A DNA stretch of 46,994 bases. Origin: an uncultured Collinsella sp. Lineage in GTDB: Bacteria; Actinomycetota; Coriobacteriia; Coriobacteriales; Coriobacteriaceae. Below, one piece after another: positions 1-8,051 of the stretch. A program made the translations under genes and the position numbers. Below the pieces are notes generated by a model that was given only the letters and a program-made list of their open reading frames with translations, did no database searches and had not been told where the DNA came from. The stretch spans positions 1-46,994 of the forward strand of contig CAAEHI010000022.1 in assembly GCA_900755685.1 (NCBI GenBank), read 5' to 3'. Position 1 is the stretch's first letter, and each line of letters opens with the position of its first letter.

Positions 1-1117
1 CGGGGAACCGGCCTGCGTCGCGATGGAGGGGACGTCGTCCTACGGGGCGGGCCTCACCAGGCACCTCGCGTCGCTGGGGATGCCCGTGCGCGAGGCGCTC
101 TCCCCGGCGAGGATGCAGAGGAGGCGCCCGGGGCAGGGGAAGTGCGACGAGGCGGACGCGGAGAGGGCCGCCCGCGCGGCGATGTCCGGCTCAAAGCTCG
201 GGACCCCCAAGAGCCAGGACGGGTGGGTCGACGGGGTGCGCTGCATGCTCGCGGCGCGCTCCGGGGCGGCGAAGGCGCGGACCTCGGCGATCAACACCGC
301 GAGGTCGCTGCTCACCACCGCCCCGGAGGGGCTCAGGTCGAGGTTCCGCGGGATGGCGGGGCCGAGGCTGATGGAGGAGCTCCCCTCCGTGCGCGCCGAG
401 GGCGCGCTGGGCGCCGCGCTCGGCGCGCTGGCGGACCTGTGGGCGGCGGCGCGCGACGCGGCGCTCGACATGGAGCGCGCGATCGAGGTGTCCCTGGAGG
501 AGAACTGCCCCGCTCTGCTGGCGATGTACGGGTGCGGGCCCGTGAGCGCGGCCAAGCTCGCGGTCGCGGCCGGGGACAACCCGGGCAGGCTGCGCTCCGA
601 GGCGTCGTTCGCGGCGATATGCGGGGCCTGCCCCATCCCCGCCTCGAGCGGCAAGACCGTGAGGCACAGGCTCAACAGGGGCGGCGACCGGCAGGCGAAC
701 AGCGCGCTGCACGAGATCGCGAGGCAGAGGGTCATGCGCGACCCCGAGACCGCCGAGTACGCCGAGAGGGCCAGGGCGCGGGGGAAGAGCGACAGGGAGG
801 TCATGAGGTGCCTCAAGCGCTACGTGGCCAGGGAGGCGTACCGGGCGCTGATGCGCCCGCACGAGATCAGGAGGCCCGAGGACGCCTCGGAGCTCGTGGC
901 GGCCAGGCGCGCGGCGAGGGTCAGCCAGGTGAGGGCGGCGTCCATACTGGGCACCAGCGAGAAGTACATCTCGATGCTGGAGAGGGGCCAAAGGGAACTC
1001 AAGCCCATAAGGAGGGCCTACGAGGCATGGGTCGAGGCGGGACTTCCGCTCGATTGGGACAGGCAGGCGTTCGAGGCCGAGCGCAAAATGAATTCTAAAA
1101 AACACCTTGCCAAATAG
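1..1117 (+). CDS. IS110-family transposase, 5' end outside window, with C-terminal XRE helix-turn-helix
   Basis: The reading frame is open from base 2, so the true start lies outside the window; the ATG at 23 is internal. Seen: the second acidic residue of the RuvC-like DEDD catalytic domain (EGTSSYG), the downstream acidic pair (KCDEADAERAARA), and a C-terminal Transposase_20 region (GCGPVSAAKLA) with the conserved serine context (CPIPASSGKTVRHRLNRGG). IS110 enzymes are known to recombine DNA using a DEDD site plus a serine, guided by a bridge RNA. Unusual is a further tail, roughly residues 295-345 of the visible ORF (SQVRAASILGTSEKYISMLERGQ), that reads as a Cro/C1-type HTH. Arginine is mostly AGG here whereas neighbouring genes prefer CGC, which supports recent transfer. 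Family call is firm; element ends and activity are unknown. Confidence 0.88.
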   Translation, partial: GEPACVAMEGTSSYGAGLTRHLASLGMPVREALSPARMQRRRPGQGKCDEADAERAARAAMSGSKLGTPKSQDGWVDGVRCMLAARSGAAKARTSAINTARSLLTTAPEGLRSRFRGMAGPRLMEELPSVRAEGALGAALGALADLWAAARDAALDMERAIEVSLEENCPALLAMYGCGPVSAAKLAVAAGDNPGRLRSEASFAAICGACPIPASSGKTVRHRLNRGGDRQANSALHEIARQRVMRDPETAEYAERARARGKSDREVMRCLKRYVAREAYRALMRPHEIRRPEDASELVAARRAARVSQVRAASILGTSEKYISMLERGQRELKPIRRAYEAWVEAGLPLDWDRQAFEAERKMNSKKHLAK

Positions 1118-1129
1118 GAGCGTCAGGAC

Positions 1130-1174
1130 GCAAAGAGGCTCCGCAGCGCGAAGCGCGATGCGGAGCCTCTTTGC
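1130..1174. terminator. 16-bp perfect hairpin between transposase and groEL
   Basis: Arms 1130-1145 and 1159-1174 are perfectly complementary, with a further GCGC/GCGC pair in the loop. It lies between the stop codons of two convergent genes, the transposase and groEL, so it can serve both. No clear T-run follows on either strand, so terminator function is inferred from position and stem strength. It could instead be part of the IS end. Confidence 0.5.
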
Positions 1175-1249
1175 ATGTCCGAGGACGTTCCGGAGAGAAA
1201 CCCCGTCACGCCCCCGGATTCCCGGTGGGAGTTCTAGACCTTGTCGGCC

Positions 1250-2887
1250 TTAGTACATACCGCCGCCCTGCTGACCAGCGGTGGCAGCAGCGATAGCGTC
1301 CTCAAGCTGAGTGTTCTTGGGCACATCGGAGACGGTGGCCTCGGTGATGAGGATCAGGCTGGCGACAGAAGCAGCGTTCTGCAGGGTGACGCGGCTGACC
1401 TTGACGGGGTCGAGGACGCCCATCTCGATCATGTCGCCCCACTCGCCGTTGGCAGAGTTGAGACCCTGGCCAGCAGGCAGCTCGGCAACCTTGTCGACCA
1501 CGACAGCGCCCTCAAAGCCAGCGTTCTTGGCGATGGTAGCGACCGGAGCGGTCAGAGCCTTCTTGACGATATCGACGCCGATCTTCTCCTCGGGGTCGTC
1601 GATCTCAACAGCGTCGAGCGCAGGAGCAGCGTCCATGAAGGCGACGCCGCCGCCAGCGACAATGCCCTCCTCGACAGCAGCGCGGGTAGCCTGCAGGGCG
1701 TCCTCAACGCGATGCTTGATCTCCTTGAGCTCGGACTCGGTAGCAGCGCCGACCTTGATGACGGCAACGCCACCGGAGAGCTTGGCCAGGCGCTCCTGGA
1801 GCTTCTCGCGGTCGAAGTCAGAGGTGGTGTTCTCCATCTCGCCCTTGATCTGAGCGATACGGGCGTCGATGGCCTCCTTGGAGCCAGCGCCGCCGACGAC
1901 GACGGTGTTGTCCTTGGAGATGGTGACGGACTTAGCGGTACCGAGCATATCGGCGGTAATGTCAGCGACCTTCACGCCCAGCTCGTCCAGAGCGGCCTGG
2001 CCACCGGTGAGGACGGCGATGTCCTCGAGGATGCGCTTGCGGCGATCGCCGTAGCCCGGGGCCTTGACGGCGCAGACGTTGAGAGCGCCACGAATCTTGT
2101 TGAGGACCAGGGTCGGCAGAGCCTCGCCGTCGATGTCCTCAGCGATGATGAGCAGGCCACGGCCGGCGCGCTGGACAGCCTCGAGAACGGGCATGATGTC
2201 CTGAACGCTGGAGATCTTCTGGTCGGTGATGAGGATGTACGGATCCTTCATCACGGCCTCCATGCGGTCGTTGTCCGTGACGAAGTAAGCAGAGACATAG
2301 CCCTTGTCGAACTGCATGCCCTCGACGGTGTCGATGGTAATGTCGAACGTCTGGGAATCCTCGACGGTGATGACGCCGTCCTTGCCCACGACCTCCATGG
2401 CCTCGGCGATCTTCTCGCCAACCTCGGGGTCACCAGCGGAGATGGTGCCGACGGAAGCGATCTGCTCCTTGGTCTCGACCGGCTTGGCCTGCTTCTTCAT
2501 CTCGGCGACAGCGGCGTTTACAGCCTTGTCGATGCCGCGACGGATGGCCAGCGGGTTGGCGCCGGCGGCGACGTTGCGCAGACCGTCGTTGACGATAGCC
2601 TGAGCGAGCAGGGTTGCGGTGGTGGTGCCGTCACCCACGGTGTCGTTGGTCTTGGTGGCGACCTCCTTCACCAGCTGAGCGCCCATGTTCTCGATGTTGT
2701 CCTCGAGCTCGATCTCCTTAGCGACGGAAACGCCGTCGTTGGTGATGGTCGGGGCACCGAACGTGCGCTGCAGCGCAACGTAGCGGCCCTTGGGGCCCAT
2801 GGTGACGGTAACGGCGTCGGCCAGAGTGTTGACGCCCTTGGCAAGCTTAGCGCGGGCATCGGTGTTGAACGTAATGTTCTTTGCCAT
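1250..2887 (-). CDS. groEL: chaperonin GroEL (Hsp60)
   Basis: ATP-dependent cytosolic chaperonin that forms the double-ring folding chamber with GroES. The 545-residue length is normal for the family. Visible hallmarks are the N-terminal MAKNITFNTDARAKLAKGVN region, the nucleotide-binding GDGTTTATLLAQ segment, the apical-domain LIIAEDIDGEALPTL stretch, and the C-terminal GGGMY tail. The start is fixed by a GGAGG element a few bases upstream. groES lies 96 bp upstream on the same strand, so this is the standard groES-groEL operon. No second promoter was recognised in the gap. The IS110 copy lies immediately downstream and may have displaced the original terminator. Confidence 0.98.
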   Translation of the reverse strand: MAKNITFNTDARAKLAKGVNTLADAVTVTMGPKGRYVALQRTFGAPTITNDGVSVAKEIELEDNIENMGAQLVKEVATKTNDTVGDGTTTATLLAQAIVNDGLRNVAAGANPLAIRRGIDKAVNAAVAEMKKQAKPVETKEQIASVGTISAGDPEVGEKIAEAMEVVGKDGVITVEDSQTFDITIDTVEGMQFDKGYVSAYFVTDNDRMEAVMKDPYILITDQKISSVQDIMPVLEAVQRAGRGLLIIAEDIDGEALPTLVLNKIRGALNVCAVKAPGYGDRRKRILEDIAVLTGGQAALDELGVKVADITADMLGTAKSVTISKDNTVVVGGAGSKEAIDARIAQIKGEMENTTSDFDREKLQERLAKLSGGVAVIKVGAATESELKEIKHRVEDALQATRAAVEEGIVAGGGVAFMDAAPALDAVEIDDPEEKIGVDIVKKALTAPVATIAKNAGFEGAVVVDKVAELPAGQGLNSANGEWGDMIEMGVLDPVKVSRVTLQNAASVASLILITEATVSDVPKNTQLEDAIAAATAGQQGGGMY

Positions 2888-2983
2888 GGTAGGTAATCCT
2901 CCAAAAGAAATGTGACTCGCGTCGCCGTTTCCGAGTCTTATACGGCGGACGCGTTCAAAGACGAATCAGAGATTCTGACGAGA

Positions 2984-3277
2984 CTAGGCCTCGACGACGG
3001 CGTAGATGTCGTCGGCGCGCATCAGCAGATACTTCTCGCCGTCGACCTTGACCTCGTTGCCACCGAACTTACCGTAGATGACAACGTCGCCGACCTGAAC
3101 GTCCATGGGGATGCGCTCACCCTTGTCGTTGACCTTGCCGGCGCCCATGGCAACGATGGTGCCGCGCTGCGGCTTCTCCTGAGCGTTGCTGGCGATGTAC
3201 AGACCAGAGGCGGTCTTCTGCTCGGCCTCGTCGGGCTTGACCAAGACGCGATCTGCAAGCGGCTTCAAAGACGACAT
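2984..3277 (-). CDS. groES: co-chaperonin GroES (Hsp10)
   Basis: Heptameric lid of the GroEL chamber. The 97-residue protein starts MSSLKPLADRVLVKPDEAE and contains the mobile-loop region (EKTASGLYIAS-like) and the conserved GDVVIYGKFGGNEVKVDGEKYLL core. A longer frame begins 11 codons upstream, but an AAAGGAGG element sits just upstream of this ATG, so the shorter start is preferred. It is the first gene of the groESL operon. I looked for a CIRCE operator (TTAGCACTC-N9-GAGTGCTAA) and a HAIR site (CTTGAGT-N7-ACTCAAG) upstream and saw neither, so the heat-shock control mode is not evident. Confidence 0.97.
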   Translation of the reverse strand: MSSLKPLADRVLVKPDEAEQKTASGLYIASNAQEKPQRGTIVAMGAGKVNDKGERIPMDVQVGDVVIYGKFGGNEVKVDGEKYLLMRADDIYAVVEA

Positions 3278-3414
3278 GCTTGTTTCCTCCTTTGTGGGCC
3301 GCGCGGTCATGCCGCGCGGGTTAACCCTTTTTGTTTGCGTACGCGTTGAATGGTACCCACGAATGGCGGGTTATACAACATGGAGTCAAAAAATCTTATT
3401 TTTTGGCACTTAGA

Positions 3415-3613
3415 TTTTCTGAATGCCGGGGGATAACTTGGCAGTGGCTCCCGGGGCGGACCGGAGGGCATGAAGTTTGCTGCTCTACGGTCCTGCGCAA
3501 GACGGAAAGCACGTTAAGTGCTTTCCTTTGCGTGCGGAACTCGCGACAAACTTCATGCCCTCCGGTCCGCCCCGCGAGCCAGGTTGACCAACTCGGGCCC
3601 GGCATTCAGAAAA
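3415..3613. repeat. ~199-bp inverted-repeat element (MITE-like or structured RNA)
   Basis: Outer arms 3415-3430 and 3598-3613 match perfectly over 16 bp. Inner arms 3453-3479 and 3547-3573 match perfectly over 27 bp. A third stem in the middle, 3504-3512 with 3518-3526, closes on a five-base loop. The whole can fold into one long interrupted hairpin. Terminal repeats and absence of coding suggest a miniature inverted-repeat element. No clean target-site duplication was recognised at its ends, so mobility is not shown. Confidence 0.75.
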
Positions 3614-3690
3614 GTCAGTGCAGCAAAATGGCGATGCGGATAGCGACATGGGCATGGTTTTCGCCGCGCGCACGGGTCCCCCGGGGAGCA

Positions 3691-3928
3691 CCGTGCATTT
3701 TTGGGAGTATTCAGCAGGCCAGGCTAAATGCATACGCGCCGGACATACTTTTTTGGTCCCAAGGATGCTTTCAGCGGGCGGTTTTGGTCGGTGGGCAGAC
3801 CCCGTTGGGACAAAAAGGCATGCCTCGCGTCGCACCGGAGCCCGAAATGACGTCAATCTCCACAACGTTACCCGACTGCAGCGGCGCCGGCGGGGCTTGC
3901 GTTGCTGAATACTCCGTTTTTTGCACGG
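3691..3928. repeat. ~238-bp imperfect inverted-repeat element
   Basis: Arms 3691-3716 and 3903-3928 pair with a few mismatches; both contain the core GGAGTATTCAGCA and its complement. Inside, around 3750-3805, further complementary runs (TTTTGGTCCCAA and TTGGGACAAAA) can form a nested stem. It has no believable ORF. It lies 77 bp from the 3415-3613 repeat but has different arm sequence, so it is a separate family. Confidence 0.65.
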
Positions 3929-4034
3929 CCCAGGCGGGGGTACATCAGGACCAGAAAGAACATCCCAGCCTATTTATGCAATCTGTAATGGAAAGTATGC
4001 AAAACACCAAGAGACGGCATTGCTGATGTCCAAA

Positions 4035-4074
4035 TTGAGCGCGTGGGGGCAGCGGTGCCCCACCCCACGCTCAA
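4035..4074. repeat. GC-rich hairpin with two-base bulge
   Basis: TTGAGCGCGTGGGG pairs with CCCCACGCTCAA apart from a two-base bulge. It lies about 110 bp beyond the stop of the minus-strand amidohydrolase gene. No T-run follows. Function unknown. Confidence 0.4.
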
Positions 4075-4119
4075 ATCAAGCAGAGCAGGGACGCTCATAG
4101 TGGGTCCCCACCGATATAC

Positions 4120-4167
4120 AAACGCGGCTCGAGCGCCATCCCAAAATAGGCTGCCCGAGCCGCGTTT
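4120..4167 (-). terminator. probable terminator of the YtcJ-like amidohydrolase gene
   Basis: Twelve-base perfect arms (4120-4131 and 4156-4167, AAACGCGGCTCG and its complement) start 18 bases after the minus-strand stop codon. The run after the stem on the minus strand is only GTTTGTAT, a weak U-tract. Confidence 0.6.
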
Positions 4168-4185
4168 AACGGTACGGCATGATTA

Positions 4186-5823
4186 TTAGCGCTCGTAAAT
4201 CAAGTTGCCTGCCAGGTAGGTGGCCTGAACTTTGGTGTCCTGGAGCTCTTGGGGGTCGATCGTGAGCGGGTTTTGGTCCAGGACTGCCAGGTCGGCGTAT
4301 TTGCCGGGCTCTAGGCTGCCGAGGTTTTGCTCGTCGCCCGCTGCGTACGCGCCGCCAAGCGTGTAGTTGCGCAGGGCCGTTGCCGCGTCGATACGCTCGC
4401 TGGGGAGCCAGCCGCCCTTGGGCCAGTGACTGCGGGGGTCTTGGCGCGTGATAGCCGTGTAGAGCACGTTCATGCTAGTAACGGCTGTGATGGGGCTATC
4501 GGTGCCGAATGCTTGGCGGATGCCGCGCTGCTTATAGGTCGCAAACGGCCACATGATGCGGCTGCGCTCCAGGCCCAGGTCGCGCTCCGGGCCACCCGGG
4601 TCGAGCGTGATGTGGCAAGGCTGGCTCGAGGCAATGACGTTGAGTTTGCGCAGACGATCGATGTCCTGAGGCAGCAAATTCTCCAGATGCTCGAGTGTGT
4701 TATGACCGTGCTGGGGCAAGCCGTAGAGCTCTGCCGCCTCCTCAAAGATATCGAGCGCAGCATGAATGGCGCCGTCGCCGATAACGTGGATGCGCACGGT
4801 GTGGCCACGCTCGGCTGCCGCCAGAACCAACTTGCGCATGCGCTCGACAGGAACCGTCAGGCGACCCTGGTCGCCCGGGAAGCGCGGGTTGGTATAGGGC
4901 TCAGTGAGGTATGCGGTATGCTCGCTCGACACGCCGTCGAAGAACTGTTTAAAGCCTGGCGCCGAGAGCAGCGCATTGTTCGCGTAGCGGGTCTGGAGTT
5001 CTTCCAAGCGCGATTGGTCATCCAGCAGCGTGGGAAACAGATGGGCACGGATGCCCAGCTTGCCGGCGGCCTGCAGCTTGTCGTAAACATCGTCGCGAAT
5101 AAAGTCGCAGCCCGGCATGGGCATGAGCGACATATCGCAGATTGAGGTGATGCCCTGCTCGGCCATACGCTTCATCTGGTCGGCGTAAGCGCTCGCGATG
5201 CGGTCCTCGCCCAGCCACTCCAGGCAGCGCGGCAGCAGCTGCATAGCAGCTGCCTCGTGGGCGATACCCGTAAGCTCACCGTTTGAGTCTTTGTCGTAAC
5301 TTCCACCCGCCGGAGGCTCGGTGTCGCGCGTCACGCCGAGGGCTTCGAGTGCGCGGCTGTTGAGCCACAGGGTATGCCCGTCGCCCGAATACATAACACA
5401 GGGGCGATCGGGGAAGGCGGCGTCGAGGGAGGCCTTGGTAGGGTGCTCAGGCGGATCCCAGCGGTAATCGCGCCAGCCCTGGGTCACGACCCAGGCGTCG
5501 TCGGACAGGCCCTGGGAAAACTCGAGCGCATGCTGCACCAGTGCCGCCTCGGACGTGCCCATATCCATGAGCATGTACGGCGAGGAACCGACCGAGGTAT
5601 GGAAGAAGTGCAGGTGCGCATCATGGAAACCGGGGCAGATGAACTGCTCGCCGTAATCGACCACCGGCGTGGCGGCAGGGGCGGCGGCAATCACGTCATC
5701 GGGCGCGCCGACCGCGACGATACGATCACCCGCGATGGCGATCGCCAGCTCGCGGGCGGCATCGATGCCGTCTTGGGCGGTAAAAACGTTCTTGGAGCGG
5801 ATAATCCAATCGATATGCTGCAT
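4186..5823 (-). CDS. YtcJ-like metal-dependent amidohydrolase (amidohydrolase 3 family)
   Basis: Predicted cytosolic TIM-barrel hydrolase, about 545 residues, typical for the family. Seen: the metal-binding GFHDAHLHF motif early in the protein, HVIGDGAIHAALD in the middle, and FGTDSPI near the end, followed by the usual LGSLEPGKYADLAVLDQNP small-domain closure. The open frame extends far upstream opposite the divergent M20 gene, so the start must be one of three ATGs at 5835, 5829 or 5823. The last has GGGGA at good spacing and is preferred. The substrate cannot be told from sequence; family members act on various amides or ureides. It is transcribed divergently from the M20 peptidase-like gene. 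Confidence 0.88.
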   Translation of the reverse strand: MQHIDWIIRSKNVFTAQDGIDAARELAIAIAGDRIVAVGAPDDVIAAAPAATPVVDYGEQFICPGFHDAHLHFFHTSVGSSPYMLMDMGTSEAALVQHALEFSQGLSDDAWVVTQGWRDYRWDPPEHPTKASLDAAFPDRPCVMYSGDGHTLWLNSRALEALGVTRDTEPPAGGSYDKDSNGELTGIAHEAAAMQLLPRCLEWLGEDRIASAYADQMKRMAEQGITSICDMSLMPMPGCDFIRDDVYDKLQAAGKLGIRAHLFPTLLDDQSRLEELQTRYANNALLSAPGFKQFFDGVSSEHTAYLTEPYTNPRFPGDQGRLTVPVERMRKLVLAAAERGHTVRIHVIGDGAIHAALDIFEEAAELYGLPQHGHNTLEHLENLLPQDIDRLRKLNVIASSQPCHITLDPGGPERDLGLERSRIMWPFATYKQRGIRQAFGTDSPITAVTSMNVLYTAITRQDPRSHWPKGGWLPSERIDAATALRNYTLGGAYAAGDEQNLGSLEPGKYADLAVLDQNPLTIDPQELQDTKVQATYLAGNLIYER

Positions 5824-5910
5824 GGGCATCCCCATCTCTGGCAGGAAATTCAACACCCCCGAGTGTACTCCCCCACTCTTGTTACAAAACCCCAAGCGGC
5901 AAACGGCAAC

Positions 5911-5940
5911 TTTACCAGCCCTAGCGGCAGGTGGCATACT
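5911..5940 (+). promoter_or_regulatory. candidate promoter of the M20 amidohydrolase gene
   Basis: TTTACC at 5911-5916 and CATACT at 5935-5940, separated by 18 bp, lie about 50 bp upstream of the start codon in the divergent intergenic region. Match to the sigma-70 consensus is moderate. Confidence 0.4.
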
Positions 5941-5991
5941 GGAGAAAGCCTGTACGATTTTGCGATCGAGCCAGCAAGGAGCAAATCGACC

Positions 5992-7455
5992 ATGACGAAG
6001 ACCAAGGCACAGCAAATTATGGCGGCAACCGAGGTTCGCGCGGCAGACGACGTCACCGCGGCCATCCGAGATATCGCCGCCGAGTTTGAACCCTACATCA
6101 TCAAGCAGCGCCGGCACTTCCATAAGCACCCGGAGCTGAGCCTTGCCGAGGAGCGCACGACTTCCGACATCGCCAACCAGCTCGACGCCATGAATATCCC
6201 CTACGAGCGTCCGCTCAAGACGGGCCTGGTGGCGACGCTTCGCGGTACCGCGCCGGATGCCTACCGCGAGGACGGCACGCCGCGCCGCCGTATCCTGCTG
6301 CGCGCCGATATCGACGCCCTGCCTGTCACCGAGCAGACCGGCGAGGAGTTCGCCAGCGTCAACGAGGGCTGCATGCACGCCTGCGGTCACGACTGCCATA
6401 TCGCCATGATGCTCGGCACGCTGCAGATTCTGCGCCACATGACCGATGACATCCACGGCGAGATTCGCATCGTTTTCCAGCCCAGCGAGGAAAACGGCCA
6501 GGGCGCCAAACTCATGATCGGCACGGGTGTGCTCGACGGCGTCGACGGCGCCTACGCCGCGCACATCTGGAGCGAGGTCGATGCCGGCACCGTAAGCTGC
6601 GAGCCCGGCCCACGCATGGCAAACACCGACTGGTTCCGCATCGACGTCCGCGGCACCTCGTGCCATGGCGCCATGCCCCAGCGCGGCCACGACGCCGTTA
6701 TGGTTGCCGCCGAGATCGTCAACGCCCTGCAAACCATCGTCTCGCGCGAGATTAGCCCCTATGAACCCGCCGTCATCACCGTCGGCGAACTGCACGGCGG
6801 CACCGCGCGCAACGTTATCGCCGGCACGGCGTACCTCGCCGGCACGGTACGCACCTATGGCGACAAGACGCATGAAGAGATGCCCGAGCTTATGCGCCGC
6901 ATCGTGGAGCACACCGCGGCTGCCCTGGGCGCCGAGGCCGAACTCACCGACTACACCATCGCCAACTACAAGGTAGAAAACGATGCCGCCTCGAGCGAGC
7001 GCTGCCGCCAAGCTGTGCTCAAGTGCCTGGGCCCCGCGGGCGAGGGCCATTACCGCGGCACGCTTTCGGGCGAGGACTTCTCGGAGTATCTGCGCCGCGT
7101 ACCGGGCGTGCTCGCCTTTGTTGGCACGCGCAACCCCCAGATTGGCGCCACCTATGCCCAGCACTCCTGCTTCTATAAGATCGACGAGAGCGTGCTCGCC
7201 AAGGGCTCCATGGTAGCCGCTCAGTATGCCATCGACTTTTTGGCCGAGCCCACGCAAGAAGAGCTCGACGGCCCCGCGATCGCCGCGGTTGCCGAGACCA
7301 ATCCCGACCTGGCAGCCAAGCTGCGCTCTGCCAAGGCAACGGCCGCCGAGGCCCGCGACGCCATGCACGACGCCCGCACCGCCCGCCATGCCGCAATCAA
7401 GGGCATCCACGATGCGCGGACTGCCGCTCGCCACGAGGAGAAGCATGGCGAGTAG
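5992..7455 (+). CDS. M20D-family amidohydrolase / N-acyl-amino-acid hydrolase
   Basis: Zinc-type hydrolase of the IAA-amino-acid hydrolase/hippuricase group, expected to cleave N-acyl amino acids. Seen: HKHPELSLAEE, LLRADIDALPV, the metal-binding MHACGHDCHIAMMLG, the catalytic PSEENGQGAK, and the C-terminal HSCFYKID. The catalytic core ends near residue 415. A further roughly 70-residue tail rich in Ala, Arg and His (repeated ARTARHAA-like pieces) is extra compared with usual family members of about 390 residues and may be a coiled or flexible extension. The start at 5992 follows AAGGAG 10 bases upstream. It is divergent from the YtcJ-like gene and convergent with the DUF2752 gene. Confidence 0.92.
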   Translation: MTKTKAQQIMAATEVRAADDVTAAIRDIAAEFEPYIIKQRRHFHKHPELSLAEERTTSDIANQLDAMNIPYERPLKTGLVATLRGTAPDAYREDGTPRRRILLRADIDALPVTEQTGEEFASVNEGCMHACGHDCHIAMMLGTLQILRHMTDDIHGEIRIVFQPSEENGQGAKLMIGTGVLDGVDGAYAAHIWSEVDAGTVSCEPGPRMANTDWFRIDVRGTSCHGAMPQRGHDAVMVAAEIVNALQTIVSREISPYEPAVITVGELHGGTARNVIAGTAYLAGTVRTYGDKTHEEMPELMRRIVEHTAAALGAEAELTDYTIANYKVENDAASSERCRQAVLKCLGPAGEGHYRGTLSGEDFSEYLRRVPGVLAFVGTRNPQIGATYAQHSCFYKIDESVLAKGSMVAAQYAIDFLAEPTQEELDGPAIAAVAETNPDLAAKLRSAKATAAEARDAMHDARTARHAAIKGIHDARTAARHEEKHGE

Positions 7456-7490
7456 CCATCACGCCCACCCATAACAACCTGGCTATAGCA

Positions 7491-7529
7491 AAGCGGGGGC
7501 GAACGTTATCTCAACGTTCGCCCCCGCTT
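7491..7529. terminator. 17-bp perfect hairpin between convergent genes
   Basis: Arms 7491-7507 and 7513-7529 are perfectly complementary (AAGCGGGGGCGAACGTT and its complement) around the loop ATCTC. It lies 36 bp after the M20 stop and 33 bp after the DUF2752 stop, so it can act for both. No U-tract follows. Confidence 0.6.
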
Positions 7530-7561
7530 ATGTGTCGACCGCTTTTCTAGCGCGTCCTCCG

Positions 7562-8038
7562 TCACGACAAGTAAGAGCGAAGGATGGTGAGCCAGCGTGG
7601 GGTTTCGAAGTGGATGATATCGGTGGGAACTCCGGCGGGAGCGTGACCACCAAAGAGCAGGCCCGCGTCTGCCGAGTTGATAAGGCGCACGATCCATACG
7701 GCAACGACCAGCACGCACAGAACAATAACCGCAATGTCGATGCCGCGCTTTAGCTTGCTCGACGTCACCTCCTCGCGCACGAACGCGAGCACAAACGCAA
7801 TCGGCACCACCCAAAACAGCGGATGGTAGGCAAAGGCCGCCGCAAAATCGAGGCGCAGTGCTGCCAGCCAGGCCCTCGTCATGCCACATCCCGGACAGGG
7901 AATGCCCGTCATCAGGCGAAACACGCAGCCGATATCGAGCAGGTAGAGTGCGAGCCAGGCGACAAAGAGCGCGCCGATGCAAGAAAGGGCGCGGCGAATG
8001 AGTTCCGCCGCGCCCTTATGTCCCTGGGAGCTGTTCAC
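7562..8038 (-). CDS. DUF2752-family membrane protein
   Basis: Small integral membrane protein of unknown function. The family signature is clear: CVFRLMTGIPCPGCGMTRAW with its paired cysteines, followed by AFAYHPLFWVVP. Three membrane segments are visible: an N-terminal one before the cysteine motif, one after YHPLFW, and one at IDIAVIVLCVLVVAVWIV. The frame is open to an ATG at 8098, but that would overlap the upstream gene by 47 bases and has no ribosome-binding site. The GTG at 8038, preceded by a weak AAGAG, is preferred. It follows the DUF4234 gene closely, suggesting co-transcription. Confidence 0.78.
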   Translation of the reverse strand: MNSSQGHKGAAELIRRALSCIGALFVAWLALYLLDIGCVFRLMTGIPCPGCGMTRAWLAALRLDFAAAFAYHPLFWVVPIAFVLAFVREEVTSSKLKRGIDIAVIVLCVLVVAVWIVRLINSADAGLLFGGHAPAGVPTDIIHFETPRWLTILRSYLS

Positions 8039-8051
8039 GCCGCTCTTATCG

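Larger units (their letters stand above)
3311..4185. other. 875-bp gene-free stretch containing large inverted repeats
   Basis: No ORF here has a convincing start, ribosome-binding site or recognisable product; the ORFs present in both directions are by-products of palindromes. The stretch holds the groES promoter region, two large inverted repeats (3415-3613 and 3691-3928), a shorter GC-rich hairpin (4035-4074) and a terminator-like hairpin (4120-4167). It looks like an accumulation site for small non-autonomous elements rather than a decayed gene. Confidence 0.6.

Noticed and set aside
1241..2896. 551-residue plus-strand ORF
   Set aside because: It is the exact antisense of groEL with low-complexity Leu/Asp/Gly content and no ribosome-binding site.
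3311..3430. CIRCE or HAIR operator upstream of groES
   Set aside because: No match to TTAGCACTC-N9-GAGTGCTAA or CTTGAGT-N7-ACTCAAG; a TTGACT and TATAAC pair is present but only 8 bp apart.
3331..4026. ORFs in the groES-amidohydrolase gap
   Set aside because: They run through palindromic repeats, exist on both strands with mirrored peptides such as RTGGHEVC, and lack ribosome-binding sites.
4186..7446. 1086-residue minus-strand ORF as one protein
   Set aside because: Only the last ~545 residues match an amidohydrolase; the first half is the antisense of the M20 gene.
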